From: Thiotrichales bacterium
GTDB lineage: Bacteria; Pseudomonadota; Gammaproteobacteria; Francisellales; CACEW01
Reading direction: 5' to 3'
DNA length: 47,136 nt
Assembly: GCA_947478525.1 (NCBI GenBank)
Contig: CANJVU010000016.1
Span: 1 to 47,136 of the forward strand
Program-made: the position numbers and the translations under genes
In this document: one piece after another, positions 19,401 through 31,229 of the stretch
Numbering within the stretch: position 1 is the first letter of the stretch
Layout: every line of letters begins with the position of its first letter
Notes under the pieces: model-generated
The model's database searches: none
Told to the model about the DNA's origin: nothing
The model's input: the letters and a program-made list of their open reading frames with translations, nothing else

Positions 19401-20213
19401 CTATTTTTTTTGACAGCATGGGCAAAAAATAGTGCTGCGTTGGTTTAAGCGTAACTCTTGTAACGGCGTCTGGCAAGTAAAGCAGGGTTGACCTTCACGA
19501 CCATACACTTGCAGATGCTGTGTGAAATACCCCGGCTTGCCTTGGCTGTTTTTAAAATCCTTGATGGTGGTTCCGCCCAGTTCAATCGCCGCGGCTAAAA
19601 TACTTTTTGATGCATCCACTAGGTTTTTGGCCTGGGCTTTAGTGATTCGCTGTGCAGGGAGGGTGGGGTGAATCTGTGCTTGAAATAAGGTTTCATTGCA
19701 GTAAATGTTACCAATGCCCGTTACTACGGCATTATTCATCAGAAATAACTTGACGGCGGTGGCGCGGTGGCGTGAGCTTTGATATAGATAATCAGTGTTA
19801 AAATCATCTGACAACGGTTCAGGTCCTAAGATATCCAATAGTGGATGGGTTTTGCCTGCTTCAATCCACAATATACAACCAAAGCGTCGTGGGTCATGAA
19901 AACGCAAAGTGATGGTGGATAACTCAATATCGACGTGATCGTGTTTGGTAACGAGTGTTGCTGGATCAAGTATGCGTAATACACCAGACATACCCAAATG
20001 GATCAACAAGGTGCCATGTGGGAATGGGATGAGCAGATATTTACCGCGCCTTAATACTTGGTTAATAGTATGGTGTTGTAATAGGCTCGGCAATTGTGCT
20101 GGAATTGGCCAGCGCAATTTAGGTTGTCGAATGATCACTTGATTGATTTTTTGACCCAAACAGTGTGATAATAATCCCCGTCTGACGGTTTCGACCTCGG
20201 GCAGCTCTGGCAT
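19401..20213 (-). CDS. mutM: Formamidopyrimidine-DNA glycosylase (Fpg)
   Basis: This 270-residue Fpg (269 in E. coli) removes 8-oxoguanine and opened purines from DNA. The catalytic N-terminus PELPEVETVRRG is exposed if translation starts at 20213; an upstream in-frame ATG at 20231 would bury the catalytic proline and is rejected. HLGMSG, DPRRFG and GNIYCNE are intact, and the C-terminal four-cysteine zinc finger (CFTC...CPCC) is complete. It heads a tight unit with ycaO and tfuA. Confidence 0.96.
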   Translation of the reverse strand: MPELPEVETVRRGLLSHCLGQKINQVIIRQPKLRWPIPAQLPSLLQHHTINQVLRRGKYLLIPFPHGTLLIHLGMSGVLRILDPATLVTKHDHVDIELSTITLRFHDPRRFGCILWIEAGKTHPLLDILGPEPLSDDFNTDYLYQSSRHRATAVKLFLMNNAVVTGIGNIYCNETLFQAQIHPTLPAQRITKAQAKNLVDASKSILAAAIELGGTTIKDFKNSQGKPGYFTQHLQVYGREGQPCFTCQTPLQELRLNQRSTIFCPCCQKK

Positions 20214-20272
20214 GGGTTTCTCGCAATTCATTGATTTAGATTAAGATATCATATTTGTAGGAAAAATATAAG

Positions 20273-20301
20273 TTGCATTTTTAAGGGTTTACCTTTACTA
20301 T
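20273..20301 (+). promoter_or_regulatory. Candidate promoter of the desaturase-queA unit
   Basis: TTGCAT (20273-20278) and TACTAT (20296-20301) are separated by 17 bases in the mutM/desaturase divergent gap, a plausible sigma-70 promoter. A 6 bp inverted repeat (TTTACC at 20288-20293, GGTAAA at 20315-20320) brackets the -10 and start region and could be a repressor site, but this is weak evidence. Confidence 0.45.
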
Positions 20302-20335
20302 GCTTGGTAGACACGGTAAATAACGTAGATTAAAT

Positions 20336-20356
20336 ACCACCTAATATAACGGTGGT
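20336..20356 (+). other. Hairpin immediately before the desaturase ribosome binding site
   Basis: ACCACC (20336-20341) pairs perfectly with GGTGGT (20351-20356) around a 9-base AT-rich loop. The GGAG ribosome binding site starts two bases after the right arm (20359-20362). The structure could limit ribosome access, for example in response to temperature, but no functional evidence is available. Confidence 0.4.
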
Positions 20357-20369
20357 CTGGAGAAACGGA

Positions 20370-21557
20370 ATGAAAGATATCGCTTATGGTGTATTGCATG
20401 CTCCTTGGTGGGTGATGGTTATTTATACTTTGGTGATGACCCATATCACCATGGTGGGCGTTACGGTTTATTTACATCGTGCTCAAGCGCACCGTGCCAT
20501 GGATTTACATCCGGTGATTGCGCATTTTTTCCGATTTTGGCTATGGTTTACTACCGGCATGAAGACTAAGGAATGGGTTGCGGTGCATCGTAAGCATCAT
20601 GCTTTTAGCGACCGTGTGGGTGACCCGCATAGTCCCGTAGTGGAAGGCATTTCCAAAGTCATGTGGGAAGGGGCTGAGTTATATCGTGCTGCCAAAAAAG
20701 ACCCAGAAACGCTGGAAAAATATGGCAAAGGTACGCCTGCTGATTGGTTGGAGCGAGATGTTTATAGCGCTAAATTTATGCGTGGTAAACAAGGTGTGAC
20801 GTTATTGTTGCTGTTGAATTTGGTGTTATTTGGGCCAGCGGGTTTGATTATTTGGGGTGTGCAAATGGCCTGGACTCCCTTCTTTGCGGCGGGTGTGATT
20901 AATGGTCTTGGGCATTTCATTGGCTATCGTAATTTTGAATGTGCCGATGCCGCCGTTAATATGTTCCCGATCGGTATTTTGATTGCCGGTGAAGAGCTGC
21001 ACAACAACCACCATGCCTATGGTACTTCAGCCAAATTGTCGGTGAAATGGTATGAGTTTGATATTGGCTGGATGTACATCCGCAGCTTTGAGTTACTTGG
21101 CTTGGCCAAAGTAAAGCGCCTGGCGCCAAAAGAAGTATTGGTTCCCTATAAAAACGAAGTGGATATTGAAACCGTTAAAGCATTATTTAGCAATCGTTTG
21201 CAAATTTTGGCACAATACAGCAAAGACGTGATCAAGCCAGTATTTCGCTCTGAGCGTGCGGTGGCAACCTGTGATCGCTTGACTCATCGTATGAAGAAAA
21301 CCTTAATTCGCCATCATGGCTTATTGAAAGTAAAAGACCAGCAAAAACTGCAAGAAATGTTGCAGAATAACAACCAATTATCAGTCGTGTATCAAGCGCG
21401 TGAGCAATTGCAAAGCATGTGGACGCGTACCACAGCGACCAATACGGAATTATTGGAAGCACTGAAAGACTGGTGTCGTCAGGCCGAGCAGTCTGGTGTT
21501 GAAGCATTGCAAAGGTTTGTAGTGTACGTGAAATCGTACCAATTACAAAAAGTCTAA
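20370..21557 (+). CDS. Membrane fatty-acid desaturase (delta-9 type)
   Basis: This 395-residue di-iron membrane desaturase introduces a double bond into acyl chains. All three histidine boxes are present: HRAQAH near residues 36-41, HRKHH near 73-77, and HNNHH near 210-214 in [11 protein letters not shown]. Four hydrophobic segments surround them. The C-terminal 130 residues are helical and charged, as in long Pseudomonas-type desaturases. The ATG at 20370 has GGAG seven bases upstream; a GTG at 20352 is the alternative. The stop overlaps the queA ATG by one base. Confidence 0.9.
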   Translation: MKDIAYGVLHAPWWVMVIYTLVMTHITMVGVTVYLHRAQAHRAMDLHPVIAHFFRFWLWFTTGMKTKEWVAVHRKHHAFSDRVGDPHSPVVEGISKVMWEGAELYRAAKKDPETLEKYGKGTPADWLERDVYSAKFMRGKQGVTLLLLLNLVLFGPAGLIIWGVQMAWTPFFAAGVINGLGHFIGYRNFECADAAVNMFPIGILIAGEELHNNHHAYGTSAKLSVKWYEFDIGWMYIRSFELLGLAKVKRLAPKEVLVPYKNEVDIETVKALFSNRLQILAQYSKDVIKPVFRSERAVATCDRLTHRMKKTLIRHHGLLKVKDQQKLQEMLQNNNQLSVVYQAREQLQSMWTRTTATNTELLEALKDWCRQAEQSGVEALQRFVVYVKSYQLQKV

Positions 21558-22576
21558 TGCAGTTAAGTGATTTTAGCTACGAATTACCACCCGAACTCAT
21601 CGCGCGGTATCCTTTGTCCGAACGCAGCGCCAGCAAAATGCTGGTGTTGCAACGGGATTCAGGTGCCATTGAACACCGTCATTTTACTGATCTCGTCGAC
21701 TGCTTAACTCCAGGTGATTGCTTAGTATTTAACGACAGTCGTGTGATTCCCGCACGTTTATTTGGTCATAAAAATTCTGGTGGTAAAATTGAACTATTGG
21801 TCGAGCGAATTTTAGATGCGCAACAGTGTTTAGCGCATGTCAAAACCAGCAAAGGCTTAAGACCAGGCGCTGATTTTGCATTAGAAAATGGTGCGTTGGT
21901 GCGACCGATCGAGCGCCAAGGCAATCTATGGAAATTGGCATTGCTCGGTGATCACAATCTGTGGGATGTGTTGCAAGCCATTGGTCATATGCCGTTGCCG
22001 CCGTACTTGCATCGCGAAGATGAAATTTCTGATCAGCAACGTTATCAAACCGTTTATGCCAAAAAAGATGGCTCCGTTGCCGCACCAACCGCAGGTCTGC
22101 ACTTTGATCAAGTAGTATTGGATCAATTGACGCAAAATGGTATTCACTTTGCCTATGTAACGCTGCATGTCGGCGCAGGCACATTTCAACCGGTGCGTAC
22201 CGACAATATCCTTGAACACACCATGCACAGCGAGGTGATCGACGTGCCTGCAGCAACCGTAGCGAGGATTGCGCAAACCAAAGCAGAGGGTAAGCGGGTG
22301 ATTGCGGTGGGTACCACGGCGGTGCGTAGTCTTGAAACCGCAGCGAGCTCAGGCACCTTACAGCCTTATCGCGGCGAAACCGATATTTTTATGTATCCGG
22401 GTTATGCTTTTAAAGTGGTGGATGGTATTTTTACTAATTTTCACCTGTCAGAATCAACCTTGTTGATGTTGGTCAGCGCCTTTGCGGGCAGAGAGCGAGT
22501 GCTCAATGCTTATCAACAGGCCATCAATCAACGTTATCGTTTTTTCAGCTATGGCGATGCGATGTTGATTATATAA
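21557..22576 (+). CDS. queA: S-adenosylmethionine:tRNA ribosyltransferase-isomerase
   Basis: This 339-residue QueA (356 in E. coli) converts preQ1 in tRNA to epoxyqueuosine. The family N-terminus [15 protein letters not shown], the [12 protein letters not shown] segment and the C-terminal [19 protein letters not shown] are present. It usually lies directly upstream of tgt; here an inverted guaB-guaA pair separates them. Its start overlaps the desaturase stop, so it is probably coupled to that gene. It converges on guaA with only three bases between the stops. Confidence 0.96.
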   Translation: MQLSDFSYELPPELIARYPLSERSASKMLVLQRDSGAIEHRHFTDLVDCLTPGDCLVFNDSRVIPARLFGHKNSGGKIELLVERILDAQQCLAHVKTSKGLRPGADFALENGALVRPIERQGNLWKLALLGDHNLWDVLQAIGHMPLPPYLHREDEISDQQRYQTVYAKKDGSVAAPTAGLHFDQVVLDQLTQNGIHFAYVTLHVGAGTFQPVRTDNILEHTMHSEVIDVPAATVARIAQTKAEGKRVIAVGTTAVRSLETAASSGTLQPYRGETDIFMYPGYAFKVVDGIFTNFHLSESTLLMLVSAFAGRERVLNAYQQAINQRYRFFSYGDAMLII

Positions 22577-22579
22577 AAA

Positions 22580-24121
22580 TTATTCCCATTCAATCGTCGC
22601 GGGTGGTTTACCGCAGATGTCATAGACCACGCGCGAAATACCGCGGACTTCGTTGACGATGGTGCGGGCAACATGGTCGAGTAGGTCATAGGGTAATCTC
22701 GCCCATTGCGCAGTCATAAAATCAGTGGTTTCCACGGCGCGTAGGGCAATGACGTATTCGTATTGACGTTGGTCGCCAACCACGCCGACGGATTTGACGG
22801 GTAAAAATACCGCAAACGCCTGGCTAATTTTATCATACCAGCCAAAGTCACGCAGAGTTTTGATAAAAATCGCATCGGCTTGCTGTAAAGTGTTGACGTA
22901 TTCTGGTTTGATTTCGCCGAGAATGCGCACCGCCAGGCCTGGGCCAGGGAAGGGGTGGCGGTATACCATCGATCTGGGTAATCCAAGTTCCATACCGACT
23001 TTTCTCACTTCGTCTTTAAACAATAAGCGCAGCGGTTCTAATAATTTTAAATTCATGTGTTCTGGTAAGCCACCGACATTATGATGTGATTTGATGGTGT
23101 GCGCTTGGTTGCCTTTGGTGCCTGCGGATTCAATGACGTCAGGGTAAATGGTGCCTTGCGCCAACCATTTTGCGCCTACAATTTTGGCAGCTTCACGCTC
23201 AAAAATCTCCACAAAAAGCCGGCCGATGATTTTGCGTTTTTGCTCAGGATTAGCAACGCCCGCCAGCGCGTCTAAGAAGGTGGGGGCAGCATTGATGCGA
23301 ATCACGCGTACGTTAAAGTGATTGGCAAACAGCGCCATTAATTCATCGCCTTCATTTAAGCGCAGCAAGCCGGTATCGACAAACAGGCAGGTCAACTGTT
23401 GGTCGATCGCGCGATGCAGTAGCGCAGCAACCACGGCAGAATCGACACCGCCTGACAGCCCTAGCACCACATGGTCTTTCTGCACAGCGTCGCGAATGCT
23501 ACGAACGCTCGATTCAATAATGCCCTCGGTTGCCCAGTCTGGCGTGCAGTGACAGATCTCCCTCACAAAGTTGTGCAATAACAGAATGCCTTGTTCGGTA
23601 TGCGTTACTTCAGGATGAAACTGTACGCCATACCACTGTTTATCAGGGTGCGCCATGATGGCAATCGGCGTGCTTGGCGAGGAGGCCAGTGTCACAAATC
23701 CCGGCGGTAATTGATCAACATGGTCGCCGTGGCTCATCCAGACTTTCAGGGAGGGTTGTGAAAAATTTGCGAACAAGGGGTTTTGAGTGGAGGTTCGAGT
23801 GACTTCAGCAAAGCCAAACTCACGCGCTGACCCTGCAATGACATTGCCGCCCAATTGCATCGCCATCGTTTGCATGCCATAGCAAATGGCGAGTACCGGG
23901 CAGCCGATGGTGAAGACCGTCTCAGGTGCGCGAACCTCTGGTGCCAGATAAACCGATTCTGGTCCGCCGGATAAAATAATACCGGTAGGATTGAAGTCGC
24001 GCAGGGCTTGCTCACTGAGTGTGAATGGATGGATTTCGCAATAGACTTGCATTTCACGAATCCGCCGTGCAATCAATTGCGTGTATTGGGAACCAAAATC
24101 CAGAATGAGTATTTTGTTCAT
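22580..24121 (-). CDS. guaA: GMP synthase (glutamine-hydrolysing)
   Basis: This 513-residue enzyme (525 in E. coli) converts XMP to GMP. The N-terminal class I glutaminase domain has the nucleophile motif [10 protein letters not shown] and the HPEVTHT partner. The ATP-pyrophosphatase domain has [13 protein letters not shown], and the C-terminal dimerisation domain ends with [11 protein letters not shown]. It follows guaB by 15 bases in a guaBA operon. Confidence 0.98.
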   Translation of the reverse strand: MNKILILDFGSQYTQLIARRIREMQVYCEIHPFTLSEQALRDFNPTGIILSGGPESVYLAPEVRAPETVFTIGCPVLAICYGMQTMAMQLGGNVIAGSAREFGFAEVTRTSTQNPLFANFSQPSLKVWMSHGDHVDQLPPGFVTLASSPSTPIAIMAHPDKQWYGVQFHPEVTHTEQGILLLHNFVREICHCTPDWATEGIIESSVRSIRDAVQKDHVVLGLSGGVDSAVVAALLHRAIDQQLTCLFVDTGLLRLNEGDELMALFANHFNVRVIRINAAPTFLDALAGVANPEQKRKIIGRLFVEIFEREAAKIVGAKWLAQGTIYPDVIESAGTKGNQAHTIKSHHNVGGLPEHMNLKLLEPLRLLFKDEVRKVGMELGLPRSMVYRHPFPGPGLAVRILGEIKPEYVNTLQQADAIFIKTLRDFGWYDKISQAFAVFLPVKSVGVVGDQRQYEYVIALRAVETTDFMTAQWARLPYDLLDHVARTIVNEVRGISRVVYDICGKPPATIEWE

Positions 24122-24136
24122 AGTGCTCTTTAATGA

Positions 24137-25591
<1,455 letters not shown>

Positions 25592-25623
25592 TCACTCCGC
25601 AAGCTTAGAAAATATAATGATTG

Positions 25624-25652
25624 ATGGTAGTGTAGGCGCATCATGCTGTCAA
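25624..25652 (-). promoter_or_regulatory. Promoter of guaB-guaA
   Basis: On the minus strand a perfect -35 TTGACA (25652-25647) is followed after 17 bases by TACCAT (25629-25624), a 4/6 match to the -10 consensus. Transcription would start about 30 bases before the guaB ATG at 25588. I did not identify a PurR-type operator. Confidence 0.7.
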
Positions 25653-25698
25653 TCCCTGGCAGAATATCATTATTTTCTATGTTGCTTGTCTAAGTTGA

Positions 25699-26868
<1,170 letters not shown>

Positions 26869-26874
26869 AAGTAG

Positions 26875-26900
26875 GGTGGAGTAGCGAAGCGTAATCCACC
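26875..26900. repeat. REP-like imperfect palindrome
   Basis: GGTGGA (26875-26880) and TCCACC (26895-26900) flank a centre that continues the pairing imperfectly (TA, GC / GC, TA) around a GAA loop. The preceding GTAG and the core AGCGAAGC give it the look of the GTAGGGTGGA...TCCACC elements scattered through many proteobacterial genomes. It lies in the 64-base gap between tgt and yajC. I found no second copy in the window. Confidence 0.6.
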
Positions 26901-26932
26901 AGAAAATTGTTTAATAAAAAAGGAAAATAATT

Positions 26933-27304
26933 ATGCGTCAATTAGTGGTGTTAGGTTCTTTGTTGGCTACTGCTCCTGCAGTATTTGCTGACGGTGTGGT
27001 GCCAGCGGTAGCGCCTGCGGCGGGTGGGTTTAACTACACCTCGATTGCCTTCTTGGTGGTGTTTGTCGCGATTTTTTACTTCTTGATGATTCGTCCGCAG
27101 TCCAAGCGCGCCAAAGAGCATCGCAATTTATTGAGCCAATTGTCACCCGGTGATGAGGTGGTCACTACTGGCGGTATGTTGGGTAAAGTCGCCAATGTGG
27201 ATGGCAATTTTATTGAATTGACCATTGCGCCTAATGTGAATATTCGCGTGCAAAAACAAGCGATTGGCAGTGTAATGCCCAAAGGAACGATTAAAGCCGC
27301 TTAA
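26933..27304 (+). CDS. yajC: Sec translocase accessory protein YajC
   Basis: This 123-residue protein (110 in E. coli) has an N-terminal hydrophobic stretch resembling a signal sequence (residues 1-19) and one main membrane helix at about residues 35-55. The conserved FYFLMIRPQSKRAKEH follows. The cytoplasmic domain ends with the VQKQAIGSVMPKGT strand. YajC associates with SecDF. AAAGGA upstream is the ribosome binding site, and secD follows after 25 bases. Confidence 0.96.
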   Translation: MRQLVVLGSLLATAPAVFADGVVPAVAPAAGGFNYTSIAFLVVFVAIFYFLMIRPQSKRAKEHRNLLSQLSPGDEVVTTGGMLGKVANVDGNFIELTIAPNVNIRVQKQAIGSVMPKGTIKAA

Positions 27305-27329
27305 GAAACAGTTGCAAGGAGAGCTCTAG

Positions 27330-29219
27330 ATGTTTGCTGCAAAAAATAATGCGGTGCCTTTAAATTCGTACCCATTATGGCGATACCTGATGATTCTGGT
27401 GATTGTCATTTTGGGTGTGATCTATGCCTTGCCGAATATTTACGGTGAGAGCAATGCGGTGCAAGTGTCGCCCAAAAATGGCGCGTCGATTACCCCGCAA
27501 TTGGTAGAGCAGGTGCAAACCGTTTTGCAGCAAAATCAAGTAGCATTTAATAACTTGACCGCTAATGCGGCTGACATTGAAATGCGCTTTTCCGATACTA
27601 CTGAGCAAATGAAGGCGCAAGAAGCATTGCAGCAAGCGTTGGGCAGCAATTATAGCGTCGCCATTAACCTCGCCCCCAATACGCCAAAATGGTTGCAGGC
27701 CATTGGTGCCAATCCGATGAAATTGGGTCTGGACTTGCGTGGCGGTATGTACTTTTTGCTCGACATCGATATGCAAAGTGTGATCAATAGCAGTTTGCAA
27801 AACACCGTTTCTGATTTGCGCACCAATTTGCGTGAACAGAATATTCGTTATTCGGAATTGGCTTTAAAACCCCAAGGTATTGTGATTGGCTTGCGTACCC
27901 CAGATGCAGTGACTGCGACGGAAAGTTATATTGCTAAACAATATCCCACCATGATGTCGACGGTGGACCCCAAAGATCCTTTAAAGTTGTTGGTAACGTT
28001 GAATCCGCAGCAAGCGCAACAATTGCAGCAATATGCTGCAGATCAAACCGTGCAGGTGATGCGTAACCGTGTCAACGAGTTGGGTGTGGCCGAAGCGTCT
28101 GTGGCCAAAGAAGGTCAAGACCGTGTGGTGATTGAGTTGCCTGGCGTGCAAGATGCGGCTCGTGCTAAAAATATTATTGGTGGTACGGCAACCTTAAGAG
28201 TTATGTTGGTCGACGAACAAGCCGATCCAAACGCCGCCGTATCCGGCAATGTGCCGCTCGGTTCAGCGTTATATTATCAAGCTAACGGTCAACCCGTGGT
28301 ATTGAAAAATCAAGTGGTGTTAACGGGTAAATCTTTTGTTGGCGCCAATGTGGGTTATGATCCACAAACCAGCTTGCCGGTAGTGAATGTTACGTTAAGT
28401 GGTCCTGAAGTGAGTAATTTCAGTCGTGTAACGGGTGAAAACGTACATCATTTGATGGCGATTGTGTTGATCCAGCAAACCTTTACCAAATCCGATGTGA
28501 ATGGTAAGTCAGTGACCAAAACTAAAACCGATCAGCAGGTGATTAGTGTTGCCACCATTCAGAGCCAGCTGGGCAGCAATTTCCAAATTTCTGGCTTGGG
28601 CAGTGTGCAGAATGCGCAAAATCTGGCGCTGATGATTCGCGCTGGTGCATTACCCGCACCGGTACAAATTGTCGAAGAAAAACAAATTGGCCCAACTTTA
28701 GGGGCGCAGAACATCTTAGTCGGTGAGATCTCGATTGCCGTATCGATGTTGCTGGTGATTGTGTTTATTGCGTTTTATTATGGCGTTTTTGGTTTGATTG
28801 CCAATGTCGCATTGATTTTAAACGTGGTGTTCTTGTTTGCGATTATGTCGATTATTCCGGGTGCAACGTTGACCCTACCTGGCATTGCGGCAGTGGTGCT
28901 GCATGTGGGGATGGCGATTGACTGTAACGTGTTGATCTTTGAACGGATCCGCGAGGAATTACGCAATGGCACGCCGATTCAGTCGGCCATTCACAATGGT
29001 TTTGCGCGAGCCTTTGCGACCGTTGTCGATTCCAATGTCACCACCTTAATTGTCGCAGTGATCTTGTTTGCGATCGGTACTGGCTCGATCAAAGGGTTTG
29101 CGGTGGTGTTGATCATCGGTATTTTAACCTCGATGTTTACGGCAGTGACGGTAACCCGTGGCTTGGTGAACTTAACGTATGGCGGACGGGTAATAAAACG
29201 TTTGTCGATTGGCATGTAG
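27330..29219 (+). CDS. secD: Protein translocase subunit SecD
   Basis: This 629-residue SecD (615 in E. coli) has one N-terminal membrane helix (about residues 17-38), a large periplasmic domain beginning with MKLGLDLRGGMYFLLDID, and five C-terminal membrane helices. LHVGMAIDCNVLIFERIREE lies in the helix bundle; its aspartate belongs to the proton pathway in this family. SecDF uses the proton gradient to pull preproteins out of SecYEG. It is coupled to secF, 11 bases downstream. Confidence 0.97.
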   Translation: MFAAKNNAVPLNSYPLWRYLMILVIVILGVIYALPNIYGESNAVQVSPKNGASITPQLVEQVQTVLQQNQVAFNNLTANAADIEMRFSDTTEQMKAQEALQQALGSNYSVAINLAPNTPKWLQAIGANPMKLGLDLRGGMYFLLDIDMQSVINSSLQNTVSDLRTNLREQNIRYSELALKPQGIVIGLRTPDAVTATESYIAKQYPTMMSTVDPKDPLKLLVTLNPQQAQQLQQYAADQTVQVMRNRVNELGVAEASVAKEGQDRVVIELPGVQDAARAKNIIGGTATLRVMLVDEQADPNAAVSGNVPLGSALYYQANGQPVVLKNQVVLTGKSFVGANVGYDPQTSLPVVNVTLSGPEVSNFSRVTGENVHHLMAIVLIQQTFTKSDVNGKSVTKTKTDQQVISVATIQSQLGSNFQISGLGSVQNAQNLALMIRAGALPAPVQIVEEKQIGPTLGAQNILVGEISIAVSMLLVIVFIAFYYGVFGLIANVALILNVVFLFAIMSIIPGATLTLPGIAAVVLHVGMAIDCNVLIFERIREELRNGTPIQSAIHNGFARAFATVVDSNVTTLIVAVILFAIGTGSIKGFAVVLIIGILTSMFTAVTVTRGLVNLTYGGRVIKRLSIGM

Positions 29220-29230
29220 GAGCAGAGGTC

Positions 29231-30181
29231 ATGGAATTTTTTAGAAAACAAACGAACATCGATTTCCTTGGCATCCGCAAATGGGCCGCGGTTTTTTCAC
29301 TGATTCTGATTATTGCTTCCGTGGCTTCATTGGCCACCCGTGGTATTAATTGGGGTCTGGAATTTACCGGTGGTTACGACATCGAAGTCAGTTATCCTAC
29401 TGCACCCAATGTGAATGACGTGCGCGATCAAATTGAAAAATTGGGTATTCAACACGTTGATGTGATTACCTTTGGTTCAACCCGTGATTTACGCATTACC
29501 TTGAAACCTCAGCAAGATATGCAAAAACAAGTGGTGAGTGCAGAAACGCAGAGTGAACAGGATGCTCTAAAGGCACAAGTTCAAAAAGCGTTGGGCAGTA
29601 ACGCCACCATTACTTCATTGAGTTATACGGGTTCAGAAGTCGGCGCAGAAATGGCGCAACGCGGTATGTTAGCGATGTTGGTCGCGATCCTGGCGACGAT
29701 GATTTACATTGCCTTACGTTTTGAAATGAAGTTTGCCATCAGTGCCGCTATTGGCTTGGCGCATGATCCTATCATTATCATGGGGATTTTCTCCCTGTTC
29801 CAATTAAGCTTTGACCTAACGGCACTGGCAGCGGTGTTGGCAGTAATCGGTTACTCACTCAACGATACCGTGGTTATTTATGACCGGATTCGTGAAAACT
29901 TCCGTAAAATGCGCAAAGCTTCGGTGACCGAAGTGGTTAACCGCGCGGTGAATGACACCTTGTCTAGAACCGTGATGACCTCTGGTTTGACGCTGTTGGT
30001 GGTGGTGGTGCTTTATTTCTTTGGTGGCCCCAGTATTCACTACTTCTCCTTGGCGTTGATTATCGGCGTGATTGTCGGTACTTATTCTTCGATTTATGTT
30101 GCAGGTGCCTTCGCCGTTATGTTGGGGTTAGATCGTGAAGCGTTAATTCCACAGATCAAACCGACCGACGAAACACCCTAG
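29231..30181 (+). CDS. secF: Protein translocase subunit SecF
   Basis: This 316-residue SecF (323 in E. coli) has an N-terminal helix, the periplasmic motif GLEFTGGYDIEV and five C-terminal helices. It carries YSLNDTVVIYDRIRENFRK, the SecF counterpart of the SecD bundle motif. It forms the SecDF complex with the preceding gene. ribF follows seven bases after the stop. Confidence 0.97.
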   Translation: MEFFRKQTNIDFLGIRKWAAVFSLILIIASVASLATRGINWGLEFTGGYDIEVSYPTAPNVNDVRDQIEKLGIQHVDVITFGSTRDLRITLKPQQDMQKQVVSAETQSEQDALKAQVQKALGSNATITSLSYTGSEVGAEMAQRGMLAMLVAILATMIYIALRFEMKFAISAAIGLAHDPIIIMGIFSLFQLSFDLTALAAVLAVIGYSLNDTVVIYDRIRENFRKMRKASVTEVVNRAVNDTLSRTVMTSGLTLLVVVVLYFFGGPSIHYFSLALIIGVIVGTYSSIYVAGAFAVMLGLDREALIPQIKPTDETP

Positions 30182-30188
30182 TGTTAAT

Positions 30189-31112
30189 ATGCGTTTGATT
30201 CGTGGGTTGTATAATCTCGCGTCGTTTGAACAGCTTTGTGTGGCTACCATTGGCGTATTCGATGGTCTGCATCGTGGTCATCACGCGGTAATTGAACAGG
30301 TCAAACGCAAAGCCCGAGCATTAGCTTTGCCATCTCTGGTTATTTTATTTGAACCGCAACCCTTTGAATTTTTTCACTCTGAAACCGCAGCGCCCAGACT
30401 CACTCGACTGCGCGATAAATTAATTATCCTAAAAACATGGCAAGTTGATTACGTCTTATGTTTGCGCTTTGATAAAAAACTGGCGCAACTATCTGCTGAT
30501 GATTTTATCCAAAATATTCTGATCAATGGTTTACACACTAAGCATCTCGTGGTGGGGGATGATTTTCGTTTTGGCCAAGGTCGTAAAGGTGATTTTACAT
30601 TATTGTGTCAGCAAAAATCTTTTACCGTAGAAGACACCAAAACCTTATTGCAAGATGAACAACGCATCAGCAGCACACAAGTACGTACCGCTATTGCCGC
30701 CGGCGACTTTGTCAAAGCCGAGCAACTCTTGGGGCGCCCATACGTGCTACATGGCAAAGTCCAGCATGGCGATAAACGCGGCCGGCAATTAGGCTTTCCT
30801 ACACTGAATATTGGTTCACTTAAACCGATGGTGGTGCACGGCGTTTATGCGGTTAAAGTCTATGGCATTACCGATCGGCCATTAAATGGAGTAGCCAATG
30901 TTGGCCGCCGCCCGACGGTTGATGGCATCAAGCGTTTGTTAGAAGTCTATCTGCTCGACTTTAAGGGCGATTGCTATGGCCGTTCCATCAGTGTGGAGTT
31001 TATTGCTAACATTCGCGCTGAACAAAAATTTAGTTCGCTTGAGTTGCTGAAGCAGCAAATTGAGCGGGATGTTGTAGATGCCAAAGCTATTTTTGTACGT
31101 AATACAAAATAA
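30189..31112 (+). CDS. ribF: Bifunctional riboflavin kinase/FAD synthetase
   Basis: This 307-residue protein (313 in E. coli) makes FMN and FAD from riboflavin. The N-terminal adenylyltransferase domain has GVFDGLHRGHHAV and the late motif ISSTQVRTAI. The C-terminal kinase domain has KRGRQLGFPTLNI and GVANVGRRPTV. No clear ribosome binding site precedes the ATG; it lies seven bases behind secF and may depend on coupling. Placement after secF differs from the more common ribF-ileS-lspA order. Confidence 0.96.
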   Translation: MRLIRGLYNLASFEQLCVATIGVFDGLHRGHHAVIEQVKRKARALALPSLVILFEPQPFEFFHSETAAPRLTRLRDKLIILKTWQVDYVLCLRFDKKLAQLSADDFIQNILINGLHTKHLVVGDDFRFGQGRKGDFTLLCQQKSFTVEDTKTLLQDEQRISSTQVRTAIAAGDFVKAEQLLGRPYVLHGKVQHGDKRGRQLGFPTLNIGSLKPMVVHGVYAVKVYGITDRPLNGVANVGRRPTVDGIKRLLEVYLLDFKGDCYGRSISVEFIANIRAEQKFSSLELLKQQIERDVVDAKAIFVRNTK

Positions 31113-31140
31113 GAGAATTTTTTTAACCATGCATTATCGT

Positions 31141-31198
31141 ACCAAAAACTGCCCAATTTTGTGCGGTTTTCGCCGCTCGCGCATAGTATGTTTTTGGT
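31141..31198. repeat. Two-tier inverted repeat in the ribF/glycosyltransferase gap
   Basis: A perfect 9 bp outer inverted repeat (ACCAAAAAC at 31141-31149, GTTTTTGGT at 31190-31198) encloses an inner arm pair that folds as RNA with one G-U (TGTGCG at 31160-31165, CGCGCA at 31178-31183). There is no downstream T-run on the plus strand, so it is not a standard terminator. Function unknown; it may be a processed 5' leader or a small mobile palindrome. Confidence 0.45.
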
Positions 31199-31229
31199 GG
31201 TTATGATACGATGGCTCAAGGTCGCTTAG

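Noticed and set aside
20352..20369. Upstream GTG start for the desaturase
   Set aside because: The GTG lies within the hairpin arm and lacks a ribosome binding site; ATG at 20370 has GGAG at good spacing.
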